Source: Apostichopus californicus
Lineage: Eukaryota > Echinodermata > Holothuroidea > Aspidochirotida > Stichopodidae
Assembly: GCA_020650975.1 (NCBI GenBank)
Contig: JAIPMN010000806.1
Coordinates: 1-29,818 of the forward strand
Reading direction: 5' to 3'
DNA length: 29,818 nt
Positions 10,679-21,292 of the stretch are shown piece by piece. The notes under the pieces are model-generated. The model searched no databases, was not told the origin of the DNA, and saw only the letters and a program-made list of their open reading frames with translations. Positions within the stretch are counted from its first letter, which is position 1, and each line of letters starts with the position of its first letter. The position numbers were made by a program, and so were the translations under genes.

Positions 10679-11295
10679 TTAAAGCAGCATTTTGCGTCCT
10701 TTTCTATGATTTTTCTCAACCTCACTGACTCCACTATGCCATAACGACATACATAACTAGCTTATCTATTTAAATCTTACTTCAAATGGTGGCATAAAAG
10801 TCGAAAAATTTGCAACTTTCAACTTTGTTTTTCTCCAAGATATTTTCCGTTAGAACCCAATAAACCTCGCCCATAATATGAATAATTAAACACTACGAAC
10901 GTCATTGACCAATAGTAATACAACACCATGCTTTATTTGTGTAGTCTATATGGCAGTTGTACCAGGGAGTTCCATACATCTCCCTGGTTGTACCAACGCA
11001 AAGTCTTGAATCTATTTTTAGCAACGGCTCATAACTAAACCTGCATCTCTGATTGGTTGAATTCAAACTAGTGGTTTGGGGGAACTGTATGCGATTAATT
11101 TTAACTGTGGAATTTGTCGTGGACACTCTTCTCATTATCTGCAAATATCCTTAATAACTCGCCAATTAACGTTGTTGGCAGGGAAAAACTTGGCTAATAT
11201 CTTAGTTTGCTGTTTTGTGATTGATGTATGTAAAAAACTCGATGGACATGTCAAAAAAGTAGAAAACGGCGACCAAACGCAAAATGCTGCTTTAA
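10679..11295 (+). mobile_element. MITE family A, complete copy
   Basis: A complete 617-bp element. The left end is TTAA (10679-10682) with the terminal repeat TTAAAGCAGCATTTTGCGT. The right end, at 11277-11295, is its exact inverted counterpart, finishing at TTAA (11292-11295). The 19-bp terminal repeats are perfect. The left arm matches the two edge copies at about 96% by eye. The middle holds a hairpin between 8-bp direct repeats (10956-10994). The right arm (10995-11276) is seen only in this copy, because the other two are cut by the window edges. No transposase is encoded: a 113-codon frame crossing the right end has no protein-like character. Mobilisation in trans by a TTAA-specific (piggyBac-type) transposase is inferred from the target site. 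Confidence 0.9.
10956..10994. repeat. Hairpin flanked by 8-bp direct repeats inside the complete MITE A
   Basis: GTTGTACC occurs at 10956-10963 and 10987-10994. The nine-base stem ACCAGGGAG (10961-10969) pairs with CTCCCTGGT (10980-10988) around a 10-base loop. Flanks and position match copy 1 (3-47), but stem, loop and length differ entirely (23 versus 29 bases between the octamers). Confidence 0.85.
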
Positions 11296-13004
11296 AGACT
11301 GAAGTAGCTAAAGAAAAGGTAATTGGTACACATACAGTAGGTACTTTTACTCGACCTATGACATGTCAGGATGAAAGTTCTTCCTTATGTCACCCTTTAA
11401 ATGCAGACCTTGAGTAGGTTTCATTACAAGTGCATCTTTGTGGTCAATATATTTAAGTATTTAATTATATTAATCGTAATAGTTTTATAATGAAGTAAGT
11501 ACCCGTTTTCATTACTCAAACACATTCGCTATGGTTCCTTTTTTCACTTATTAAATAAATGTTACTTTATTACGCAGACAAGTTTCTTGACACTGAGTCA
11601 CTAAAATATCACACACCTTGAACCCCTAGTCTGTGAAATCATCCTTCTGTGCCAGTAGAGCAATATTCACATACCGTAAATCTTGACCTGTCGACGAACT
11701 GCAAAATCATTTGTCTTGTCTCACATATAGCTAAATGCTGTTTAAATTGACCAAGCTGCTACACAAATGTAGAGATACAAAGCAGTATATTTGAACACAA
11801 AACTGTTGGTATTTCCAGGTTTTCCTTGAGAGAAGACATTTATACCGTACCGTAAATTCAAAAAATCGTTAACACAAAGTTATGTCTCTCTGTTAGTTTC
11901 TGTCATGTAAGACAGGAGAATCTGATCTGGATCTGTACTTGATATGTTGTATATAAATTAGTTGATATGTGTAACTCGGAATTTGATGGCAACATTGAGA
12001 ATAGATCCTGATCAGGTGGAATGGTACGGTCCCTCAGTCTCTTTGAAATTACTTTCATGCCCTGGGCCTTTGATAGTCAGATAAGTCCTAGTAGACAAAT
12101 ATATCATCAAGTTCCAGTTTCAAAGTCTTCATTTTGCTTACAGTGTACTGGCCATGAAAATATGAATAAATTATTTTTTGTCCATGTTATCCTGTGACCC
12201 CCAATTGGCCTCAGAGGAGGGGTGGGGGTAGGGCTGGGACTCTCTTGTCCCTCTTGTCAAGTCTGTTTGCACCACAAGCCATCAGGAAGGTATTGAACAG
12301 TAAACTGTAATGGTTATGTTTTTCCAAATGGTATCATGAATGTTTTCTCACCCTGGTTGTTTGTTTTGCTTCCTTATTTTTGAAAAGTCTATTTTAATAG
12401 TAAATATCTGGATGATGATGTCATAGAGAACAGCTTAGGGTTACATGCTTTGTTAAAGTACCTGCCTACCTGGATTGAACATGGTGGAAAGGAAAATGAA
12501 TTTCAGCTTAATTAATATACCTACTGTACAGGTAGATGCAACTAAAAACTAAAACTATTCAGCATTGCTTAGCAACTACTTCTGACATTTAGATAAGTAC
12601 TACAATTTGTGGTAAGCACAACAAATAGTATTTACTGTTTCAATCCTCTCTTACCTGTCTTATCTACATATGCACTCCCATCTACCCTAGCCTACAGTAA
12701 GAACTGGTAATAATCTTGCACTGCACCCACACTGAACATGTATGATGTCACTGTCCTTCATACATTCATTCTACCATTCAGAAGTTCTACAACTTTGTTC
12801 TTGGCCTTGATGATCATCTCGCCAGAATTCACTTGTAAAGTTTAATCTTCATGGAAGTTTCTGGTACTAAGACAATGTCTGCTCCATCCAACTCATCCAC
12901 AACAAATCTTGCATTTATAGTATCCCTGAAATTTGTTTATGTATTTTGAGTGTGTAAATGTTTATTTCTTGCCCGAGACGAAAGAAATCGATCTGATGTG
13001 AGAT
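11296..13004. other. Non-coding; no gene seen
   Basis: AT-rich sequence with a short G-rich patch near 12216-12240. Nothing resembling an exon, RNA gene or transposon end was found. Confidence 0.5.
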
Positions 13005-13235
13005 GCTTGTAACCAAGGTAACTCAAAAAGTTCATGGTGGATTAACTTCACGCTTGGTATGTGGATCCGTCGCATTGAGTGCAGTACAAGAACACTACGG
13101 TATTCTATTCTAGGAAGGTCAAAGGTCTTTTGGGGTCAACAGGGGTCAATGTCTGAAAACATGGTTTGTAGATCCCTTGGTTTAGTACAAGAGCTCTTTT
13201 GAAATTGGTGGAGGTCAAAGGTCAAACGTTGATAC
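13005..13235 (+). repeat. AGGTCA-rich repeat module (includes DR1-type half-site pairs)
   Basis: A run of AGGTCA-like hexamers: AAGGTCAAAGGTC at 13115-13127, GGGGTCA at about 13132 and 13142, and a perfect DR1 arrangement AGGTCAAAGGTCA at 13212-13224. The segment before it (TCATGGTGGATTAACTTC, near 13032) reads like part of the same repeat unit. Related modules lie at 3470, 8544, 8671 and 20405, so this is better read as a dispersed repeat than as a designed enhancer. DR1 elements are nonetheless the known binding arrangement for RXR heterodimers and HNF4-type nuclear receptors. Confidence 0.55.
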
Positions 13236-14836
13236 TTGACCATATTTTGTTGTTTTGTTTTTTCTTTTTAAACCCTTCTTGGCCTCCTAGTCTGTAGCTA
13301 GTCACTACCTGCAGGTACTGTAAGTATCATTCATAAATACTCAAACCAGTAAGTTTGGAGGTTTCTATGCTATTGCATTCTATGCTATGCAGTGCTAAAC
13401 TATGTAGTATGTATACTATGTATACCCTGTTTTAAGTGGGATTTTAGTACTAAGAAATGACGCTCAAAGTTATTATATTAACACTGAGCTATTGCAGGGT
13501 TTTGCCACTTTAACTGTATGAAGCATGAATGATTGATGTTTGCTATTGTTTACAGTAGTATATAAGTTCTATTCTCGTTACTGGGAGGCAACAAATTATT
13601 AAGTGAAATTAAAATGGCGCGTGTGTGGAAATGTATAAATCTTTCATCCAGACAATAAAATATTTAAAAAATTAAGTGTCAGTCTTTTGGTCATGAATGT
13701 GTGTGATAACTGTGATCATGTCCTGTTGAGAAAGGAAACACCAATTTTTGTCAAATTGCTACGATGATTCAAAAGCATGGTTGTGTGTGGGAAAGGGAAG
13801 GAGGAAGACATTGTGTTTGGTAAGTATTCTATTCTGTAAAAGTATTTCAATGGTTGCTTATTCATTTTCTATTAAAAGACCGTGCGTATGCATCACTGAT
13901 ATCATATTTGCATAGATATGCAACATTAATTTAATACCAGAAATAGGTGATAGGTCAAAGGGCAATTCATTAATTTTGAAGTTGAAGCTGGTTGGAATTA
14001 TCATCATTTTGGTGACAAGATATGGTACTGGTATTACAATAAAGTAAATATATTTGTGGGGCACAAAATTTCTGTTCAGTGGATTTATATTGGATTAAGC
14101 TGTTTTAACTCAGATATATAAAGGAGAAAGAAGGTCTTTGATGTATAGAAAACACAAAGAGCTGTCAATTGTCAGAATGTACTGTAGTAGGGTGGGTATC
14201 CAATACATGTTTTAAATACAGTACCTATGTCAGGTACTACTGTATTGGCTGTTTGATACTGTACTGTAGCTCTACAACCAGATGTTAGACAGACTGAGGT
14301 ATGGAAAAATTGATTTGCTTATCTATGGTGTAATATAGAATTTATAAACAATATTTGGGTTTTGGCTGCGGCACCAAATTTTTGTTTGTTTTGCTTTCGT
14401 ATTTTTCTGTTGGAATTTCAAGTTTTAACTACGCATCTACCAAAGTCAAGAATCTCTTATTGTCATCTTTATAGGGTACAGTAGTCTCCCTTGACCCATG
14501 ATATTTTCAAGATAATCCTCCTCTCTGAACCTTGACATTTCCAAACCTCATTCCTTAACTGTGCTGTTGAACACATGTACTGTTCAGATTCTAACAGGAA
14601 AATAACTTACTGTAGATAGAGTTACACAAAGTTCTAATAATACTTTGTAACCTAGACTGGAATGCTATCTAATGATAAGTCTTAATATGTCTATGTTATC
14701 AGGGAAAGGAACTTCTATGGCCAGAAACAGTTGGAAGTACCAGTTTGAACAGCAAAAACAGCGGTTTAGACCAACCCTCCTCTGCATGTTTACCCATCAT
14801 CTGTACTAAGGAGACTATGAACTTACTTGTTACTAC

Positions 14837-14837
<1 letters not shown>
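13236..14837. other. Non-coding; low-complexity patches, no gene seen
   Basis: Includes a CTATG-rich degenerate stretch at about 13370-13430 and a cluster of TACTGTA/TACAGTA-type words at about 14175-14270. No coding character was found. Confidence 0.5.

Positions 14838-14930
<93 letters not shown>
14838..14930 (+). repeat. (TTA)31 microsatellite
   Basis: Thirty-one uninterrupted TTA units (93 bp). It yields spurious poly-Leu and poly-Asn reading frames on the two strands. The sequence just after it (CACCAGTACTTATAGAGCCC) looks like the boundary of a dispersed element that carries the microsatellite at its edge. Confidence 0.97.
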
Positions 14931-14931
<1 letters not shown>

Positions 14932-17900
14932 ACCAGTACTTATAGAGCCCAATATCATGAAGCTCAATGCGCTGAACAAACAAGTAAACTATACAACAAT
15001 TAACTATAGACTTCCTTGAAATAATGCCTTTTCAACAAAGACTTAAAGGTAGAAACAGAACATGCTTTACATGCTTTACATACTTTAGTTCAGAACATAC
15101 TTTAGTTCTCTTTTGGTGTTGAAAATTGGTTAAGATGGACAGTAAATCTAATCTTCCTCTTGATCAACCCAGTTTTTTTATATAAAAAGGAAGAATTTTA
15201 TTAATTGACCCCCAATCCCCCCCCCCCCCAAAAAAAAGGAGGTGATTTGTGTTTTTGTATGCAAGACAATAGCATACACACATCCTGCAGAAATTCATAC
15301 AGTAGTACATAAACAGCACGGAAGGTCTGATATGTCTTGAAACATCTCTAGACAACTTCCACAGCTAAAAGTTACAGAACTTAAAAGCTGTGTTCTACCA
15401 CTGATATAAATGTATATAAGTAAGATAGAGGGTGGTAGAAACTGCCTATCCTTGCCTCCCTTAAATCCTAAATGGCTGCCATATTGAAGGAACATATTCT
15501 AACCATGCACTGTGATACTTTCCTCCATGACTTTTATGCAACTAATGAAATTCCTGTTGATTTTCTGTATTTCAAATTTTACCATATATATACTGTACAG
15601 TATATTAACAATTATTACAAGAATTATCTGTCAGTTTATTTCAAAGAGGCATATTTTGCCTGTAAAAGATTTATTAGTTTTTTTTCTTCTCATAAAATCA
15701 TAAAATTCTATAATGATACTTTATTCACAATTAAGCCTGGCAGGTGGTTTGAGGATATGTTTTTTCCTGCCAAAATCTGACATCAGTTGTCAACTAAACT
15801 TTGAAAACAAAAGAGTTGTCTTTTGGTAATCTGTGATTGATTTAGTCATTGAGTGAGGCTAGTCATTTCTACACAACCAGTCATTACTGAATTGAAATAT
15901 TTTGATAAATTGATTCCTGAGATATATATGGTATGCATTGAACATTCTAAGACTCGACATTACATGGCAACAATGCAAGCTCTGCCAGAAAGTGGTTCTA
16001 CTTGCAATGTCCTCTCTCCAGAAACTTTTGGAAAGAGAGTGCATTGCTATAGCAACAGGCAGTGGTAGAGGGTTCAATCTGGGGGGGGGGGGTAGAAACA
16101 AGGAGCAGGGAGACATGTGATATTGATTTGATAAGGTAATAGGTCGATCCCCTTGTATTCTGTACAGCAACTTGGTATAGAGGTGGATCCATTTTACCAC
16201 ATCTATAAAAAAAGTGATTGTGCTTGGAATCTTTGCAATCGTTTCTGCTTTGTTTACAAAGGCAATGATGTATTAATTGAACAATTCTGAAATTGCAATA
16301 TATCTAATTGTTTGAACTTTTCTGAAATTGCAATATATCTGATTATCCATTCAGCTGTCAAACTTGTCAAGGTGGAGAATGATCACTAGAATGAGTTTGT
16401 TGACTTTACCTTTAAAACTTACCTTTACAGAAAGAAAACAGTAAAAAACAGAAACAGTTGTATTTAAAAAAGGTTGCTCCGTATTATAAAACTCATCAAA
16501 CAGCAGTTTCATGAGAAGCATAGAGTTAAGCTTTCATCGCAATTTGTTACAGGTTCTTTGTTTTTAAAGTGATCTCATATGGTACAGTGGCATCTCAAAA
16601 TTTACGTAAGTGTTGCAGTGACGTCTTTGCTAATGGATATTCGGAATAGGGAATTACTTCTGCATTTCCTGTAGCAATGCAGTCTATTTCAAGGAACTGC
16701 TTCCACTTGAAGTAATTTTGAAGAGGAGGAGAAAAGACTCCTTTGTGGTTTTGAAGCAAAGGATTATAAGTGCAAACTAAGGTTTTATATTCAAAACTAA
16801 GTCTTGACTTGACCACTAACTGTGTTTTGTCACTGAAGGAGCAAATATGTTCTTGTGCACAATAATTGTACCAGGAAAGGTGAAATTGAGTCAAACTCTT
16901 TACAGGTATGCAAATGAGGCAGTGAACTGTTATATCACATTAAATCTGTGGGACACACATTTTCTGTATTGGAATAACCAGTCAGTAACCGGTAACTAAA
17001 TATTTGTAACATCATAAATCTTTTACTTATATTAAGAGACCTGTTTTCCCTTCCCTGCTCCTTCTTCCCCTCTCCTGTTTACACAACCAAATGCTTGGTA
17101 CTGTGGCATTTTGCACCAACTTCCGAACAAGTGTACAGTTTATATGCAGAGAGGACAATTGTTTAACTTACGGTGTGGCTCACTGACATCATATTTGCAG
17201 CGCCCTCATTACATAATGGTGGCCAACACAGTAGGTTAGAAAAAATAATTAGAAAATTTCTGGAAATTCGAGGTACTGTATATTAGTCTATACTATGAGG
17301 TCACTGAAAAATCCAAGTGTTTATTTCTCCTTTAAGGTCCAGCGGTATACACTGCTGCACCTTGTATATGAGATGTTTCTCAGTGTTAATGTTTGTCCTG
17401 TTCCTACTCCTGCTTGGTCATCACATGTACAAGGTGGCTTAAATGCTGTGTCCATGCCATCCCCCCACCTTTCCCTGACACACCCATTCAGATCATTAAG
17501 GTGAAGCATCTGACCAATTCGTTGGCAATTTAGTATTCATGAGACCACTCTGCAGGTAGTGGATTTGCTATGTGGCTGCATTGTCAGAGGGAAGTAGATG
17601 TGGCTCATGTACTGTAATACTACACATTAATCTTACAGTGCAGTTAGTATACAGTGTACTGTAACATAACATAATGGGATGCCTGAATCCTGTACAGCTC
17701 TGTACTAAAATAGGATCCACAAATCCTATAGGTTTAGAAGGTTGCCCTTTGCTTTTCTCAGGGTTTTGCTTTTTAAGGTCAAGGTTTGTTTGCCAGACAG
17801 GTGCCAGTACTTGGTGGCTCTGTCATCTTGTAAGGAATCATCACTTTTCATACTTATTCTATGTAAATATTCTCTTGTTAACCTGGTCCATAAAACACAG

Positions 17901-18068
17901 TTTGTCAAGTTCTGGTCTTTTGTTAATAGATTAAAGTTAGCATACATTTGATTGGCTCAATTATAAAAGGTTTGAACTATGTGGACTTTGGTTGCCATTT
18001 GTTGAATCCATCTACTATATATGCATTCCTGCTGCTGGTAAGTGTAGGACAGATCTACTGTATCTGGA
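14931..18068. other. Non-coding; small duplications and homopolymers, no gene seen
   Basis: Contains a short CATGCTTTA tandem at about 15060-15110, a C-run at about 15219-15229 followed by an A-run, a G-run at about 16081-16091, and a 35-bp tandem duplication at 16285. The longest plus-strand frame (15472-15780, 102 codons with an ATG) is rich in Phe, Tyr, Ile and Lys, as expected of AT-rich noise. Confidence 0.5.
16285..16348 (+). repeat. 35-bp tandem duplication, about 1.8 copies
   Basis: TTCTGAAATTGCAATATATC starts at 16285 and again at 16320, with the following bases also similar. It is a local duplication of unknown role. Confidence 0.8.
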
Positions 18069-18497
18069 AAGCAGTTCAGTTGCTCCTGGGACATCTACAG
18101 TTTGCAGAGTTTTCCTGCTCCTACAACATATACGTAGTGCGTTTAGTTGCTCTTGAGACATGAATGTGGAGTTTCGTCGCTGTAAGAGCAAGACATCTAT
18201 ATGGAGTTACAGTAAGTGGCTCCTCAGACATTTATCGATATAGACTAGTTTAGGTACTCCTGAGACATAAATGTGGAATTTGGTTACTTGTAAGAGCAAG
18301 ACATCTATATGGAGTGACAGTAAGTTGCTCCTCAGACATTTATACAGGTAGATATAGAGTTTAGCTGCTCCTAAGAGTAAGACATTTATGCAGAGTTTAG
18401 TTCTTCCTGAGATATCTATGTGGAGGTAAGTTGATTACAAGACATCAATGTGGAGTTGAGTTGCTTGTAAGACATGGAGTTAAGCTGCTCCATATTA
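18069..18497 (+). repeat. Degenerate minisatellite with a ~108-bp higher-order unit
   Basis: About 430 bp of monomers of roughly 25-35 bp built on TTGCTCCTGAGACATCTATG plus TGGAGTTTAG. Two neighbouring blocks are more similar to each other than single monomers are. AAGAGCAAGACATCTATATG recurs at 18184 and 18292 (108 bp), and the preceding GTTTAG...CTC.TGAGACAT part recurs at 18141 and 18248 (107 bp). This is a higher-order arrangement in which several diverged monomers were duplicated together. No reading frame runs through it. Confidence 0.85.
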
Positions 18498-20404
18498 TCA
18501 AGTTATTAATTGTTTAGTTCAACACAGACAATTTGTTGCCTCAATTTTAATGGAATAATTATGTTTTAATTCTTCAATGATAACAAACTAGGTTGTATAC
18601 TAGCCATTATCAACTCTTTGTAGTGTTATGTTCTGCAGTCATAGACTGCATCTTGTTGTGCTTCTTGTCACTACAGTAGGTGGAACAGATATGACAGAAC
18701 CCCCTGTTGAGTTTGGTCATGGCTGGAGATCCTGATTGTGCTGACAATAAAACAAGGGTTTAGAGTTGTTCAGTCCTTGTCTGTGTGTGTTTTTGTCTGT
18801 GTGTTTTTTTGTGACTGTTAATGTATTAGACCAAAGTAGGGCACTTCATTGACTGAATTAATTCATATTATGGAAATATTACATATGGTGTTAAAAGCCA
18901 GAACTGACTAGAGCTCAAAAAAGATAAACAACAATGTTGATGTTCAAAATCTAGTCAGTTGACGATTTATCAGAGCCAAATTTATTCCGTAGAAGTGTTT
19001 GTTAATTTTTTTCTTTTACTCTCTGAGAATTAACAATACTCAGAGGGTTTCTAGATATGCAATGTAATAAAGTGTGTAATAAATATAGTCAAACTATGTA
19101 CCGAGTAAAATAAGCGGTTTTGAGAAATTCTTTCATGGATAATGGATGAAGGGGCTTAAATCTTGCTGAAATGCTATAATTCTCTATTATAAATATCACA
19201 AGGGTTTTTTGCTTTAGTGACCATGAATAAGGAGTAAAAGGTGTTTTTTATGTTGGGGGAAGGGGGGGGGGGGGCAAAAATTGTTGTCTTTTATAGCTGA
19301 CATGGGATTACTCAACTGTTTTTTACAGAATTGTATTTAAGTTGCTGTTTTTGCTATAGGGAGCATTGTATCTTTACTGTGTGCAGTCAGGTAGTAAACC
19401 CCCTCAACTACTCACACTCTGAGTAGCTTGTGTACTGATGTCGAATCGTATTGGACAAGAAAATTGTCTGGACTTTGCCTCATGCTAGGCTGTTTGGATT
19501 AGTGCTTTTGATAATATATATCTTGGTGGCACGTTTACCATGTCAAGAAGTAACAATTTGATCTGTGTAGCTGTTGCAAATACTGCAGCCGATATTAAAG
19601 ATCGGATCAGCCATCAAGGAAAATAAAGCGTTTTATGTTCACTATCCTGTGATCTTCTGTGAAATTTCTTCATGGTATGTTGTTCCTTTGATAAAGAGAA
19701 AATCATGGAGGAGATTTGTAAAATGCAGAGTAAGTTCCAGTTCCTCTGTCAACTTTGACAGACATTTTACAAACATGAATTTGTTCATTAATATTATACA
19801 TTACTGCCAGGGCTGATGTTTAGGAGGCAACTCTGTTTGTCGTGTGCAGGCTGGCAAGGTTTATCCTCCTAAATTTAAGAGTGAGATATATCTCATATAT
19901 ATTCAATTATTAAAGTAGCTTTTATAGTTTGTATAGGCAAACTTTGTGATGTATTTTGTAAAGGGGTGTTCACATCTATAAGCTACTCCAAGCTTCTTAC
20001 AAGTGGGCATGCTAAGTCTCTTTCTCTATGAAATTATCATGTGCTGTGTATGACTATGTTGTTTATTTCAAAAGTGACTGAAATATAAAGTTCTGATTGA
20101 ATGAATGAATGATCATGCAATTTCTGTGTATTTTGACCTGATCATTTGTTGTCTAGGTTGGAGTGGAGCCAAAAGAAGTGGTTCATCTTCTCATTTCGGA
20201 GAAATAGTAAGGAAGTCATGTAAACAACAATTATTGTACTTATTATTGTACGTATCAGACTCACATTGATGAAAACTCATGAATAAGAATGTTTTTGCCC
20301 TCTATTGACATGGAAATGGAATTTTTTCTACATACATGGTACTGTAGATTGACTGCTCATATCATGAGGTAACAGCAGTCTTTTGATGGAAGTTACAGGT
20401 TACA

Positions 20405-20470
20405 TGAGGTCAACATGGGCCAAAACATTGTTTATAGTGAGGTCCAAGCCTACAGAGGTCAAAATGTGAA
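20405..20470 (+). repeat. AGGTCA-pair module
   Basis: GAGGTCAACATGGGCC at 20406 is followed at 20439 by GAGGTCC, AGAGGTCAAAATGTGAA. The pattern GAGGTCA, a short spacer, then AGAGGTCAAA and GAA is shared with the modules at 3470, 8544, 8671 and 13115. Confidence 0.5.
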
Positions 20471-21177
20471 AGCCTTTAGAGTATCTTCTCCCAAGAATCT
20501 TTAACCTAGGTAAAGTTTGTATAAAGTACAGTATGGTTTTGATGTGATGATTTGCAGCAAGCCAGCAGTTACAGTACTTAGCTGATTTAGTTTAAAAACT
20601 TAATGATGTCATTGTACTAACTACCCTATCCCCTTGAAAAAGCCGGAAGCAATATGGCTTTTCGCTGTGTAAAAGAATTTCAGCTTTGATCTTACTGTAC
20701 GTGCTGTACAGTTTGTGGCAAGTAACCCCGATTGGGAGAATTGTTGTTCTGGTTAAACATGAAAACAGCAAAAAATACTGTACACAAAGAAACAGAACAA
20801 AAGCAGTTATTTGACTCCACTGATAGGACAACAACACCTTTCAAGGATAGACTCAGTTAGTCTGCAGAGGTTACAGGAAGCTTTCATAATGGTATGCATC
20901 GATTTTAACAACTCTCATTCCATGGAAGTCAGTCATTTGAAGTTTATATGACAAATTATGACACAGCTACTGTACAGTAGTTATTCCAAAAAAAATATTC
21001 CTTTCTGGCCCAAGGTTATACAATGACAATGGGACTGTCAATTTTGTTTTTTTTCCATACTTTCTTGAATCCATACTATATCACATCGGAGCAACAGTAC
21101 AGGTACAGTTCAGTACTGTATACTTTTACAGACAGTTTTCAAAGTACTGCTATGTGAGTTGCATTCAGTGTGATTTA

Positions 21178-21292
21178 TTTGTGTCTGAGGGAGGAACAGG
21201 AGGGCAGGAGGGAGGGAGGTAGGGGGGAGATGAAGGGAAAGACAACTAAGGACTGGTGGAGGGATGGAGGAGGGTGGGGGGGGGAGACAATC
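21178..21292 (+). repeat. Purine-rich, G-tract-rich strand
   Basis: More than 100 bases almost without pyrimidines in places, with repeated GGAGG/GGGAGG units and a G-run near 21275. It could adopt quadruplex or triplex structures. An open frame reads through it (Arg/Glu/Gly-rich), which I attribute to composition. Confidence 0.55.

Noticed and set aside
11076-11417. 113-codon plus-strand frame
   Set aside because: It runs across the right end of the complete MITE A into unrelated flank and has no family resemblance.
13212-13224. Stand-alone nuclear receptor enhancer
   Set aside because: The DR1 belongs to a module repeated at several places in the window, so its presence alone does not show regulation.
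14745-14945. Open frames with long poly-Leu (plus strand) or poly-Asn (minus strand)
   Set aside because: Entirely the product of the (TTA)31 microsatellite.
15472-15780. 102-codon plus-strand frame starting with ATG
   Set aside because: Residues (Phe, Tyr, Ile, Lys) reflect AT-rich composition. There are no splice borders, motifs or recognisable domain.
16595-16894. 99-codon minus-strand frame
   Set aside because: No domain, no codon-use signal and no splice context. Its length is expected by chance in a window of this size.
18069-18497. CRISPR-like array
   Set aside because: The repeats are degenerate, without unique spacers of constant length, and the genome is eukaryotic. It is a minisatellite.
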